A stretch of DNA of 64,000 bases from Xanthomarina arctica (GTDB taxonomy: Bacteria; Bacteroidota; Bacteroidia; Flavobacteriales; Flavobacteriaceae). Location: assembly GCF_014638915.1 (NCBI RefSeq), contig NZ_BMFQ01000001.1, forward strand, positions 496,001-560,000, read 5' to 3'. The notes under the pieces were generated by a model. It was not told where the DNA came from. It worked only from the letters and a program-made list of their open reading frames with translations, and did not search any database. This document shows positions 8,466 to 16,856 of this stretch, piece by piece; position 1 is the stretch's first letter, and the number at the start of each line of letters is the position of its first letter. A program made the position numbers and the translations under genes.

Positions 8466-8884
8466 TTACTCATTTCAAGTTGTAAATAATAGTCTTCTTT
8501 TTTAATCTTTTCTCTAGATTTTTTTGGATAAGGTAAAACAGAATTTGCAAGTATTGTCTTATCTTCATTGGAATATAAGCTTCTTAATTCTTTAGCTTTA
8601 GTTTTTCCTGGTTCAAAAACCATTTCTTTTTGTTCTAGTAAAGTATCGTTTTCATATATTTCAATTAAAGCGACTACTTGCCCTGCCCAAATACATGTAA
8701 CATCTTCTGGACAACGAGAATCCGTTAACACATCTACAAATTTAATCGAAATAGCATCTACGTGATAGGTTTTTCCCAAGTGTAATTTTGTTACAATTTT
8801 TGGAGCTTCAACCTTAATTTTAACCGAGTCTTGAGCATGAATGAAAAAACTAGAAAACAAACAGATTATAAATACAGCTCTCAT
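8462..8884 (-). CDS. Secreted protein of unknown function with paired cysteines
   Basis: 140 residues from the ATG at 8884. A longer frame exists but would overlap the upstream regulator and lacks a signal peptide at its front, whereas MRAVFIICLFSSFFIHAQ is a good signal peptide. The mature part has SRCPEDVTCIWAGQV, a paired-cysteine pattern seen in other small Bacteroidota exported proteins, probably a disulfide. The gene follows the DtxR/MntR gene by 4 bases on the same strand, so it is probably co-transcribed with it and could be metal-linked (inference). No enzyme motif is visible. Confidence 0.75.
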   Translation of the reverse strand: MRAVFIICLFSSFFIHAQDSVKIKVEAPKIVTKLHLGKTYHVDAISIKFVDVLTDSRCPEDVTCIWAGQVVALIEIYENDTLLEQKEMVFEPGKTKAKELRSLYSNEDKTILANSVLPYPKKSREKIKKEDYYLQLEMSN

Positions 8885-8888
8885 CCTA

Positions 8889-9551
8889 TTATAGTTTTTG
8901 AATATATAAATTATGTGCCACACTACTAGAAACCATCATTATAGTACCATTTACTTTTATTTTTATGGAATTATCAAAGACTTCTTTATGTAATACTTCA
9001 ATTTTTGTTCCAAGCTCTATCAGGTTATTATTTAAATATTGTAAAAATTCAGAAGAGCTATCATTCACTCCTACACAACTATAGATTTCTCCAGTTTGAG
9101 ATTGAGACAACTTAATTTTTTCAATAAAAATAAAATCACCATTCTTGTCTGGAATAGGATCTCCATGTGGATCATGAGTTGGGTGTCCCAAAAAAGCATC
9201 CAATTTATCAATTAGTTTTTGAGATTTAATATGTTCTAACTGTTCAGCAATGTCATGAACCTCATCCCATGAAAACTGTAACTTATCCACCAAAAACACT
9301 TCCCATAATCGATGTTTTCTAATAACACCAATAGCTATTTCATTACCTGTTTCAGTAAGTATAGCTCCTTGGTATTTTTTATAATTTACATACAATTTAT
9401 CCGCTAATTTTTTCACCATATCCGTTGCAGAAGAAGCTTTTGTATTCATGGAATCGGCTAAAGCGTTGGTACTCACCATTTCTTTCCCATGTTTACTTAA
9501 GTGATAAATAGCTTTAATGTAATTTTCTTCTGTTAGAGTAATCATCTTCAT
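8889..9551 (-). CDS. DtxR/MntR-family metal-dependent transcriptional repressor
   Basis: 220 residues. It has an N-terminal winged helix (about 1-70, LTEENYIKAIYHLSK ... TKASSATDMVKKLADK), then the helical dimer and metal-binding domain (VIRKHRLWEVFLVDK, HDIAEQLEHIKS, LDAFLGHPTHDPHGDPIPD, residues 75-140). A FeoA/SH3-like C-terminal domain follows (about 150-220). Such proteins bind Fe(II) or Mn(II) and repress uptake genes. It faces the TonB receptor gene across a 94-base intergenic region holding a dyad (9597-9612), so autoregulation and receptor control are likely. The metal sensed cannot be decided from sequence alone. Confidence 0.92.
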   Translation of the reverse strand: MKMITLTEENYIKAIYHLSKHGKEMVSTNALADSMNTKASSATDMVKKLADKLYVNYKKYQGAILTETGNEIAIGVIRKHRLWEVFLVDKLQFSWDEVHDIAEQLEHIKSQKLIDKLDAFLGHPTHDPHGDPIPDKNGDFIFIEKIKLSQSQTGEIYSCVGVNDSSSEFLQYLNNNLIELGTKIEVLHKEVFDNSIKIKVNGTIMMVSSSVAHNLYIQKL

Positions 9552-9564
9552 TTTTGTATATGAA

Positions 9565-9572
9565 CAAATATA
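9565..9572 (-). promoter_or_regulatory. -7 promoter element of the DtxR/MntR gene
   Basis: Minus-strand TATATTTG, an exact TAnnTTTG match, 13 bases upstream of the ATG. It is identical to the box of the divergent receptor gene and lies 24 bases from the shared dyad. Confidence 0.6.
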
Positions 9573-9596
9573 AAATAATTAAATAACAAAAGTAAT

Positions 9597-9612
9597 TTTA
9601 GACTAATCTAAA
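9597..9612. promoter_or_regulatory. Probable DtxR/MntR operator
   Basis: TTTAGACTAATCTAAA is a 16-base near-perfect dyad (arms TTTAGA/TCTAAA), close to the general DtxR/IdeR/MntR box architecture. It sits between two divergent promoters, directly upstream of the receptor's -7 box, next to a gene for a regulator of that family. Confidence 0.7.
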
Positions 9613-9620
9613 AATATTTT

Positions 9621-9628
9621 TATATTTG
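9621..9628 (+). promoter_or_regulatory. -7 promoter element of the TonB receptor gene
   Basis: TATATTTG matches TAnnTTTG exactly and begins 9 bases after the dyad. It overlaps an in-frame GTG at 9628, so the true start should be the ATG at 9646. Confidence 0.65.
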
Positions 9629-9645
9629 TGCAAAATATATTTAAC

Positions 9646-11943
9646 ATGAGACTAATTGCGTTGATATTTCTATTCAGCATTGGAAGCTATGCACAAAATA
9701 ATCACAGCATTAATGGAACCGTAAGTTCTGAAGGCATGCCTCTTAAATTTGCCAGCATTTATTTAAAAGGAACAACAACTGGATCTACTTCAGATGCATC
9801 TGGAAACTACCTCATAAAGAATATTGAACCTGGAGATTACACCTTAATAGTATCTTACACAGGCTTTTCAACAAAAAATGTAAACATTAGCATTACAGAT
9901 AAAAATTTGACTATTAACTTCGAGTTGGATAGTGGTGACGCCCTAGATGAAGTTGTTATCACGGGCACACGAACTAGAAAAAAGAGAACCAATTCTGCCA
10001 TAATTGTAAGTCTTATTGACAGTGAAACTTTAAAACAGGTAGTGGCTACAGATTTATCTGAAGGTTTACGTTTTCAACCAGGTCTTCGTGTTGAAAAAGA
10101 TTGTCAAACTTGTAACTATTCACAAATTAGAATTAATGGCTTACAAGGTGGCTACTCTCAAATTATTATTAATGGGCGTCCCATATTTAGTCCCTTGACA
10201 GGCTTGTATGGTTTAGAACAAATTCCTGTAAACATGATTGAACGAATAGAGGTCGTAAGAGGTGGTGTTTCTGCTCTCTATGGCTCAAGCGCCATTGGAG
10301 GAACCATAAATGTTATCACTAAAATTCCAAAACAAAATAATTATAGCTTTGGATACTTGTTCGAATCCATTGATGGTAGTGCAACACAAAGCATTTTTAA
10401 TGGCAACGCCACAGTGGTTAGCAAAGACTTCAAATCTGGAGCGAATTTTTTTGTAAGCAATCGTAAAAGATCAGCTTATGATGCTAATGGCGACAACTAT
10501 TCGGAATTACCAGAATTGAAAGACAATTCCTTTGGTGTTAATGCCTTTTATTTACCTACAGAAAATTCAAAATTAGAATTGAGTGTAAGCAGTATATTTG
10601 AGTATCGTTATGGAGGAGAAATAGTCGATAAACCTGCCCATCTAGCACAACAATCTGAAGAGCGAGATCATCGCGTACTTATGGGAAGTTTGGATTATCA
10701 AATTAATTTTAATGATGATAAAAGTTCGTTAATATTATATTATGGTGGCCAACTTACCGATCGAGACCATTATACCGGTATTTTTCCTGATGATGAATTG
10801 GAAGTTCAAGCTTTTTATAAAAACCCTCCTTATGGCATTTCAGAAGTTGAGACTCATCAAGCCGGTGCACAATTCAACCAAAAATTCAATGATTTTTTAG
10901 GAGGCCAAACAGTTCTTACTGGTGGAGCAGAATATATATATGATTCTGTTTTTGATGAAATCCCTACGTACAACTATTTAATAGACCAGACTACTACCGA
11001 TCTTGGTGTTTTTGTTCAGAATGATTGGGATATAACAAAATCTCTAAATTTCCTTTCTGGATTTAGAATAGATAAACAAAATTTGGTAGAGAATGTTATT
11101 TTTAGTCCAAGAATGGCATTACTATATAAATTAAAGGAAACCACACAATTCCGTCTAGGTTGGGGAACGGGATTTCGAGCACCACAGGCATTTGATACAG
11201 ATTTGCACATTGCCTTTTCTGGTGGTGGCGTTTCAAGGATTTCGCTTGCTGATGATTTGGTTGAAGAACGCTCCAATAGTTTTACAGCATCCGTAAATTA
11301 CGATAAAGCTACTGAACATTTTATTGCAGGATTTACCATCGATGGATTCTACACCCATTTAGATAATGCTTTTTATCAGCATCCTTTAGGGGAAGATGAA
11401 TTTGGTGAACGTTTCGAAAAACGAAATGGCAGTGGAGCAACTGTACAAGGTGTCACTCTAGAAGCACGAGCAAATTTTGATTACATATTTGAAGTCAATG
11501 CAGGTTTCACAATCCAATCAAGCTTATACGACGATCCGGTTGAAAATATTCAAGGTTTAGAATCCAAACGTGAATTCTTACGAACACCAAACCATTATGG
11601 CTTTGCAACTTTTACTTACACACCCCTAAAAAAATTAAATATAAATGCGAATTTGATCTATACTGGTCAAATGGAAATTATTCATTTTTCTGGAGAGAAT
11701 ACAGGACAAACTGTAGATGAGTATAGCACAACTCCTTCTTTTCTAGAATTAAGTTTAAATGCTACTTATACATTAGATGTTACAAAACTTAATACTAGTT
11801 TAGAGTTTTCAGGTGGCGTAAAAAACCTAACCAACAGTTATCAAGATGACTTCGATATTGGTAAAAACAGAGATAGTAATTATATTTATGGTCCAGGATC
11901 TCCACGTTCCGTGTTTTTAGGACTTACAATTCAATCGCTTTAA
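9646..11943 (+). CDS. TonB-dependent outer-membrane receptor, probably for metal uptake
   Basis: 765 residues from the ATG at 9646. A signal peptide (MRLIALIFLFSIGSYAQ) is followed by a carboxypeptidase-regulatory-like domain (about 20-105), a plug domain (VVITGTRTRKKRTNS ... IERIEVVRGGVSALYGSSAIGGTINVIT) and a 22-strand-type barrel ending in a terminal Leu residue. A paired-cysteine CQTC lies early in the plug. The receptor moves a metal or metal complex into the periplasm using TonB energy. Control by the divergent DtxR/MntR regulator and the ABC importer downstream point to iron or manganese; the ligand is not known. Confidence 0.93.
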   Translation: MRLIALIFLFSIGSYAQNNHSINGTVSSEGMPLKFASIYLKGTTTGSTSDASGNYLIKNIEPGDYTLIVSYTGFSTKNVNISITDKNLTINFELDSGDALDEVVITGTRTRKKRTNSAIIVSLIDSETLKQVVATDLSEGLRFQPGLRVEKDCQTCNYSQIRINGLQGGYSQIIINGRPIFSPLTGLYGLEQIPVNMIERIEVVRGGVSALYGSSAIGGTINVITKIPKQNNYSFGYLFESIDGSATQSIFNGNATVVSKDFKSGANFFVSNRKRSAYDANGDNYSELPELKDNSFGVNAFYLPTENSKLELSVSSIFEYRYGGEIVDKPAHLAQQSEERDHRVLMGSLDYQINFNDDKSSLILYYGGQLTDRDHYTGIFPDDELEVQAFYKNPPYGISEVETHQAGAQFNQKFNDFLGGQTVLTGGAEYIYDSVFDEIPTYNYLIDQTTTDLGVFVQNDWDITKSLNFLSGFRIDKQNLVENVIFSPRMALLYKLKETTQFRLGWGTGFRAPQAFDTDLHIAFSGGGVSRISLADDLVEERSNSFTASVNYDKATEHFIAGFTIDGFYTHLDNAFYQHPLGEDEFGERFEKRNGSGATVQGVTLEARANFDYIFEVNAGFTIQSSLYDDPVENIQGLESKREFLRTPNHYGFATFTYTPLKKLNINANLIYTGQMEIIHFSGENTGQTVDEYSTTPSFLELSLNATYTLDVTKLNTSLEFSGGVKNLTNSYQDDFDIGKNRDSNYIYGPGSPRSVFLGLTIQSL

Positions 11944-11955
11944 ATTTGATAATAC

Positions 11956-12426
11956 ATGTGTAAAATTTATGTTCTTATTTTCATATTTACTTGGAGCACG
12001 ACAAGCCTTTCTCAAGAAAAAAAGACTATCCAATGGTTAAGTTTTGAACAATTGTCGGATTCCCTCGAGAACAAACCAAAAAAAGTATTTATTGACTTTT
12101 ATGCCGATTGGTGCGCGCCATGCTTAAAAATGCAACGAGAGGTTTTTAGTGACGAAAATGTCATAAAGATTCTAAATGAAGATTATTATGCCATACAAAT
12201 GAATGTTGAAAGCACAGATACTATTCATTTTGGAAATCAAACTTTTATAAATAAACGAACTAAAAAAAGAAATCCAGTTCATGAAATTCCACTACTAATG
12301 GCTAGTCAGAAAAACAAGCCCTTCACATTGCCTGCATTAATTTTTTTTGATGAGAATTTCCAAGCTACAAGTCGCTATTTTCAGTATCTAAATATAAAAC
12401 AGTTTTTAAGCATTATCTCAAAGTAA
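11956..12426 (+). CDS. Periplasmic thioredoxin-like protein
   Basis: 156 residues. A signal peptide (1-19) precedes a thioredoxin fold with DFYADWCAPCLKMQ (C53-x-x-C56) and the conserved cis-Pro in LPALIFFD near residue 136. It begins 12 bases after the receptor gene, so it probably shares its transcript. It may keep a cysteine partner reduced in the periplasm, for example the receptor CQTC or another thiol protein (inference). The extra segment between CxxC and the cis-Pro (about 75-120) is longer than in plain thioredoxins. Confidence 0.88.
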   Translation: MCKIYVLIFIFTWSTTSLSQEKKTIQWLSFEQLSDSLENKPKKVFIDFYADWCAPCLKMQREVFSDENVIKILNEDYYAIQMNVESTDTIHFGNQTFINKRTKKRNPVHEIPLLMASQKNKPFTLPALIFFDENFQATSRYFQYLNIKQFLSIISK

Positions 12427-12470
12427 CTACACAAAGTGTTATTATCAGTATACCATGATTAAATTTTTAG

Positions 12471-12503
12471 TAAATTCGCAATATATATTTAGACTTATGA
12501 AAA
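12471..12503 (+). promoter_or_regulatory. Weak promoter and possible metal operator over the binding-protein start
   Basis: TAAATTCG (12471-12478) is one base off the TAnnTTTG box. TTTAGACTTATGAAAA (12488-12503) matches the dyad at 9597 at 13 of 16 positions, mainly in the left arm, and contains the ATG of the next gene. A repressor bound there would block both polymerase and start. This rests on similarity only. Confidence 0.35.
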
Positions 12504-13408
12504 AATTAATTTTCACATTGTTATTGTTTGGATTATTTTTCAATTGTAAAAACGAAAAACAAAGCAACGGCAAACTAGACGTTGTAACCACAACGACTAT
12601 GATTACGGATTTAGTGAAAAATGTTGGTGGTGATAAAATAAATATTCAGGGCTTAATGGGGTCAGGAGTTGATCCACATTTGTATAAAGCCAGCGAGGGT
12701 GATGTTTCCAAATTAGCCAATGCCGATATCATTTTTTATGGCGGACTACACTTAGAGGGTAAATTGGTAGAAGTTTTTGAAAAAATGGGGCATCAAAATA
12801 TTAAAACTGTAGCAGTTTCTGATGCCTTAGATCAAACAACACTTATTTCATCTGAATCTTTTGCGGGAAACTACGACCCACACATCTGGTTTAATGTCGA
12901 TTACTGGATTGAAATTACGCAGTATGTTGCAGAACAATTATCTGAAGCTGACCCAGAGAATGAAGCTTATTTTGAAGCAAATGCAAAAACCTACATAGAA
13001 AAACTAACCGTTTTAAATGAAAATTTAATAACCACTATCGAAACACTTCCTCAGGAAAAACGTATTTTAGTAACTGCTCATGATGCTTTTAGTTACTTTG
13101 GAAAAAAATACAATTTTGAAGTTGTTGGCTTACAAGGTCTTTCAACAGCAACAGAAGCTGGAGTTCAAGATGTTCAAAAGCTAGCAGCTTTTATTATTGA
13201 CAAAAAAGTGAAGGCTATTTTTGTTGAAAGTTCGGTTCCAAAAAGAACCATAGAATCTTTACAGGCTGCCGTTAAGTCTAAAGATCATGATGTTATTATT
13301 GGAGGCACTCTGTATTCTGATGCTTTAGGAAATGCAGATTCCATTGAAGGAACTTACATTGGTATGTTTGAATTTAATGTGAACACGATAGTTAATGCTT
13401 TGAAATAA
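12497..13408 (+). CDS. Metal ABC transporter substrate-binding lipoprotein (TroA/ZnuA/MntA type)
   Basis: 303 residues from the ATG at 12497; a longer frame from 12455 would put non-signal sequence in front. MKKLIFTLLLFGLFFNC is a lipoprotein signal (lipid on C17). The cluster A-1 fold shows the metal ligand regions GVDPHLYKA, DPHIWFNV, TAHDAFSYF and a late Asp in GGTLYSDALG, plus GLQGLSTATEAGVQD. The long His-rich loop of many ZnuA proteins is absent, which fits Mn or Fe slightly better than Zn, but metal choice is inference. It heads the importer genes. Confidence 0.92.
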   Translation: MKKLIFTLLLFGLFFNCKNEKQSNGKLDVVTTTTMITDLVKNVGGDKINIQGLMGSGVDPHLYKASEGDVSKLANADIIFYGGLHLEGKLVEVFEKMGHQNIKTVAVSDALDQTTLISSESFAGNYDPHIWFNVDYWIEITQYVAEQLSEADPENEAYFEANAKTYIEKLTVLNENLITTIETLPQEKRILVTAHDAFSYFGKKYNFEVVGLQGLSTATEAGVQDVQKLAAFIIDKKVKAIFVESSVPKRTIESLQAAVKSKDHDVIIGGTLYSDALGNADSIEGTYIGMFEFNVNTIVNALK

Positions 13409-13412
13409 CAAA

Positions 13413-13430
13413 TTCCTGCGAAGACAGGAA
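13413..13430. repeat. Palindromic repeat, copy 1 in the metal ABC locus
   Basis: TTCCTG-N6-CAGGAA inverted repeat directly after the binding-protein gene. It belongs to the TTCCTGC...GCAGGAA repeat family scattered through flavobacterial genomes. There is no T-run after the stem, so it is not a good terminator. Confidence 0.6.
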
Positions 13431-13597
13431 TCTCATAGTTAAAGTGAAAGCCTCAGGTCTATTTAATTGGTGTTTATTCAAATTTAGAAATAAGGAATAG
13501 AAAGCGAAGCTGATATGAAATTTCAAATATGATTGATGATATAGCAATTCTCAAATATTGATTATAATCTTTTGGTTCATTTTGCTTTAAAAATAAA

Positions 13598-14389
13598 ATG
13601 AACAGAATTAAAATTATGAAAGAACCATCTGAAAAAAAAGAGATTCCTGCCTCCGCAGGAAGAATAGCAGTTCAAGTAGACGATTTAACAGTTGCCTACA
13701 ATTACAAGCCCGTACTTTGGGATATCGATTTAGAAATTCCTGAAGGTGTTCTTATGGCTATTGTTGGCCCAAATGGCGCAGGAAAATCCACATTAATTAA
13801 ATCTATTTTAGGAATTCTTAAACCTATTGCTGGAAGTGTAAGCATCTATGGAAAACCGTATGACCAACAACGCAAACTTGTCGCTTATGTCCCACAAAAA
13901 GGGAGTGTCGATTGGGATTTCCCAACCACAGCATTAGATGTGGTCATGATGGGAACTTATGGCAGTTTAGGCTGGATTAAACGTCCAGGACAAAAAGAAA
14001 AAAAGGCCGCTCTCGAAGCTTTAGAAAAAGTTGGAATGCTTCCTTTTAAGTCCAGACAAATCAGTCAGCTTTCTGGCGGACAACAACAACGTATATTTTT
14101 GGCCCGTGCCCTAGTACAGGATGCCTCTATTTATTTCATGGATGAACCATTTCAAGGGGTCGATGCCACCACTGAAATTGCCATCATAAATATTTTAAAA
14201 GAATTAAGAAAATCTGGAAAAACGGTTATTGTCGTGCATCACGATTTACAAACAGTTCCGGAATATTTCGATTGGGTGACATTTTTAAATGTAAAGAAAA
14301 TAGCAACCGGTCCAGTTAAAGACATCTTTAATGATGATAACTTAACAAAAACTTACGGAATTAATTATAAAGTCAGCATTCAGGAGTAA
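13598..14389 (+). CDS. Metal ABC transporter ATP-binding protein
   Basis: 263 residues. Walker [10 protein letters not shown] (about 58-66), Q-loop [12 protein letters not shown], signature LSGGQQQR (about 160), Walker [12 protein letters not shown] and H-switch VVHHD are all intact. It powers the importer formed with the two permeases downstream. The start could be 13598 or the ATG at 13616; in either case the N-terminal residues [10 protein letters not shown] are encoded by a palindromic repeat (13644-13661) and precede the usual start of the ABC fold ([10 protein letters not shown]). Confidence 0.94.
   Translation: MNRIKIMKEPSEKKEIPASAGRIAVQVDDLTVAYNYKPVLWDIDLEIPEGVLMAIVGPNGAGKSTLIKSILGILKPIAGSVSIYGKPYDQQRKLVAYVPQKGSVDWDFPTTALDVVMMGTYGSLGWIKRPGQKEKKAALEALEKVGMLPFKSRQISQLSGGQQQRIFLARALVQDASIYFMDEPFQGVDATTEIAIINILKELRKSGKTVIVVHHDLQTVPEYFDWVTFLNVKKIATGPVKDIFNDDNLTKTYGINYKVSIQE
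13644..13661. repeat. Palindromic repeat, copy 2, inside the ATPase coding region
   Basis: TTCCTGC-CTCC-GCAGGAA, a perfect 7-bp stem, translated as part of the ATPase N-terminus. The neighbouring family members at 13413 and 14556 are intergenic. Confidence 0.75.
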
Positions 14390-14575
14390 AAAAGCATTCA
14401 GTGTTCAGTGGCAGTTTGCAGTGCTTACTCTTATGAAAAAAAAATCAATATAAATGGTGATAAATAAATTTGCTATACAACACGAATCTAATAATTAGAA
14501 ATTAACAAACATCTAGCCAAAAGAGGAAGAGATTAGCTTCGCTGAACCTAAAGGTTTCCTGCTTTCGAAGGAATT
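14390..14575. repeat. Spacer with flavobacterial repeat sequences, copy 3 before the permease
   Basis: The spacer holds CATTCAGTGTTCAGTG-GCAGTTTGCAGTG-type sequence (14397-14427), a decayed simple repeat. At 14556-14573 lies TTCCTGCTTTCGAAGGAA, a degenerate third copy of the palindromic family with a 5-bp stem, ending 2 bases before the permease ATG. No promoter box was recognised, so the permeases may be read from the upstream genes. Confidence 0.5.
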
Positions 14576-15703
14576 ATGGACATAAAAGAATACATAGAAC
14601 TCGTTTTTAGTGACTACACCTTACGAACCATCACATTGGGAACAGCCATTCTTGGTGCTGTAACAGGAATGCTGGGTAGTTTTGCCGTACTTAGAAAACA
14701 GAGTTTGCTTGGAGATGCTATTTCTCATGCCGCTTTGCCTGGAATTGCTATAGCATTTTTAATTACCGGATCTAAAGACAGTAACACATTGTTAATTGGA
14801 GCTTTAGTAAGTGGTTTAATTGGAACCTTTTGGATACGTGGCATTGTTACAAAAACACATCTAAAATCTGATACAGCCTTAGGGTTAATACTTTCTTTAT
14901 TTTTCGGATTTGGAATGTTACTACTAACATTTATTCAAAAGCAACCCAATGCCAATCAAGCTGGATTGGACAAGTATTTATTTGGTCAGGCGGCTACCTT
15001 ATTAGAAAGCGATGTTTGGCTTATGGCCATTATAACCGGAATTTGCCTTCTGGTCTTATTGTTCTTTTGGAAAGAGTTTAAATTGTTTTTGTTCGATGCA
15101 GATTACGCCAAAACACTTGGTTTTAATACAACTTTCATTGATGTTCTTATTACCTCATTTATTGTTTTAGCTATTGTTTTAGGGTTGCAAACAGTGGGTG
15201 TTGTATTAATGAGCGCCATGTTATTAGCTCCAGCTGCCGCGGCAAGACAATGGACAAACAGTTTAACGAACATGGTTGTATTAGCTGCTATTTTTGGAGC
15301 TTTTTCAGGCGTTTTTGGAACCGCCATTAGTGCCAGTCAGAACAATCTATCTACAGGACCTGTGATTGTGATTGTCGCTTCCGTTTTCGTCATATTCTCC
15401 TTTATATTTTCACCAAGTAGGGGTTTATTATTTCGTCAAATTAGATTTATTGCGAATAGACGAGATTTAGAATTACAAAAGACATTGGCTTTTATGTATC
15501 ATATTGCCGAAACTCACGAGAATATTTCGCATCCACATACCATAAAAATCTTAAATAATTTTCAAGGCTATACGCGTAAAACTCTAAAAAAATTAGTAGA
15601 TAAAAATTATGTCACTTTAGATGGAACCATGTGGAGCTTAACAGAAAAAGGCTTTGAAACTGCAGCCAATTTATATAATCAACAAGCTATAAAAGATGAA
15701 TAG
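14576..15703 (+). CDS. Metal ABC transporter permease with C-terminal winged-helix-like domain (1)
   Basis: 375 residues; plain ABC-3 family permeases are about 270-300. Residues 1-285 hold eight or nine membrane helices with the family motifs GSFAVLRKQSLLGDAISHAALPG and LAPAAAARQW. The last ~85 residues are soluble: LEEQKTLAF-like helix, then HPHTIKILNN, TRKTLKKLVDKNYVTLDG and WSLTEKGFETAANL. The pattern helix-helix-recognition helix-wing with 'LTEKG' resembles the DNA-binding part of DtxR-like regulators. It overlaps the second permease by 8 bases. In Tro/Mnt systems two permeases form the channel together. Confidence 0.93.
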   Translation: MDIKEYIELVFSDYTLRTITLGTAILGAVTGMLGSFAVLRKQSLLGDAISHAALPGIAIAFLITGSKDSNTLLIGALVSGLIGTFWIRGIVTKTHLKSDTALGLILSLFFGFGMLLLTFIQKQPNANQAGLDKYLFGQAATLLESDVWLMAIITGICLLVLLFFWKEFKLFLFDADYAKTLGFNTTFIDVLITSFIVLAIVLGLQTVGVVLMSAMLLAPAAAARQWTNSLTNMVVLAAIFGAFSGVFGTAISASQNNLSTGPVIVIVASVFVIFSFIFSPSRGLLFRQIRFIANRRDLELQKTLAFMYHIAETHENISHPHTIKILNNFQGYTRKTLKKLVDKNYVTLDGTMWSLTEKGFETAANLYNQQAIKDE

Positions 15704-16856
15704 TGCTCAAATAGAAATACAATTAATTGCTAGTTTGGTAGCCATTGCTTGTGCTATTCCAGGGACTTTTTTAGTCCTTAGAAAAATGGCTATGATTAGT
15801 GATGCCATTAGTCACTCCATATTACCTGGACTTGTAGTTGGATTTTTCATCACGCAAGACCTCAACTCACCTTTATTAATTTTATTAGCTGCCTTAACTG
15901 GAGTAATAACAGTTATTTTAGTAGAACGCATTCAAAAAACAGGATTAGTAAAAGAAGATACTGCCATTGGACTGGTATTTCCAGCCTTATTTAGTATTGG
16001 TGTTATTTTAATTGCTAAAAACGCCAACGATGTCCATTTAGATGTAGATGCCGTACTATTGGGCGAATTAGCCTTTGCACCTTTTGATAGGCTTATTATT
16101 TCTGGTGTTGATGTTGGTCCAAAATCTCTATGGGTTATAGGAATTATACTATCCGTAACCATCACCTTATTAATTGCTTTTTTCAAAGAATTAAAAATAA
16201 GCACCTTCGATGCTGGTTTAGCCGCTTCCTTAGGATTTTCTCCAGCTTTAATTCATTATGGACTAATGACAGTTGCGTCAATTACTACTGTAGGTTCTTT
16301 CGATGCTGTTGGAGCTATTTTAGTTGTAGCTTTAATGATTGCTCCTGCGGCCTGTGCCTATTTACTGACCACAGATTTGAAGAAAATGCTAGGTCTAGCA
16401 ATAATTTTTGGTGTGTTTAGTGCTATTTCAGGTTATTGGTTGGCGCATTGGTTAGATGCTTCCATTGCCGGCTCTATAACAACTATGTTGGGCTTATTAT
16501 TTCTGTTCATTTATTTATTTGCTCCAAACAAAGGACTAATTGCTGTGATATACAGAGAAAAGCAACAACGTATTGAAGTTTCTCTCTTAACCTTTTTACT
16601 TCACTTAAAAAATCATTCTGAAGAACGCGAAAGACACGTCAATCACCTTCAAGAGCATATTAATTGGCAAAAAGTTAGAGCAAAAACGGTCTTAGAACTC
16701 GCTTTAAAAAACAACATGATTCTTATTGATAATAAGATAGTTTCCTTAACTCAAAAAGGAGACGAATTCACATCCAAAGCTATCGATTATATTATTACCA
16801 ACGAAGATGCACAAATTGAAGACATGAAAGACGACTTCTTTTTGTTTAGAGGTTAA
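15696..16856 (+). CDS. Metal ABC transporter permease with C-terminal winged-helix-like domain (2)
   Basis: 386 residues, a paralogue of the preceding gene. The membrane part shows [23 protein letters not shown] and [12 protein letters not shown]. The soluble C-terminal region (about 285-386) again looks like a winged helix ([35 protein letters not shown]) and ends in an acidic/aromatic tail. Translation is probably coupled to the first permease (8-base overlap). The stop codon overlaps the end of the convergent DnaJ-like gene. Whether the extra domain senses metal, binds DNA or only regulates transport is unknown. Confidence 0.93.
   Translation: MNSAQIEIQLIASLVAIACAIPGTFLVLRKMAMISDAISHSILPGLVVGFFITQDLNSPLLILLAALTGVITVILVERIQKTGLVKEDTAIGLVFPALFSIGVILIAKNANDVHLDVDAVLLGELAFAPFDRLIISGVDVGPKSLWVIGIILSVTITLLIAFFKELKISTFDAGLAASLGFSPALIHYGLMTVASITTVGSFDAVGAILVVALMIAPAACAYLLTTDLKKMLGLAIIFGVFSAISGYWLAHWLDASIAGSITTMLGLLFLFIYLFAPNKGLIAVIYREKQQRIEVSLLTFLLHLKNHSEERERHVNHLQEHINWQKVRAKTVLELALKNNMILIDNKIVSLTQKGDEFTSKAIDYIITNEDAQIEDMKDDFFLFRG

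Noticed and set aside
12455-12496. Longer start of the metal-binding protein
   Set aside because: The extra residues MIKFLVNSQYIFRL precede the lipoprotein signal and would hide it; the ATG at 12497 gives a normal signal peptide.
16130-16420. Plus-strand frame inside the second permease gene
   Set aside because: Out of frame with the permease, rich in unusual Cys/Ser/Phe and without start context; typical antisense/shadow coding.
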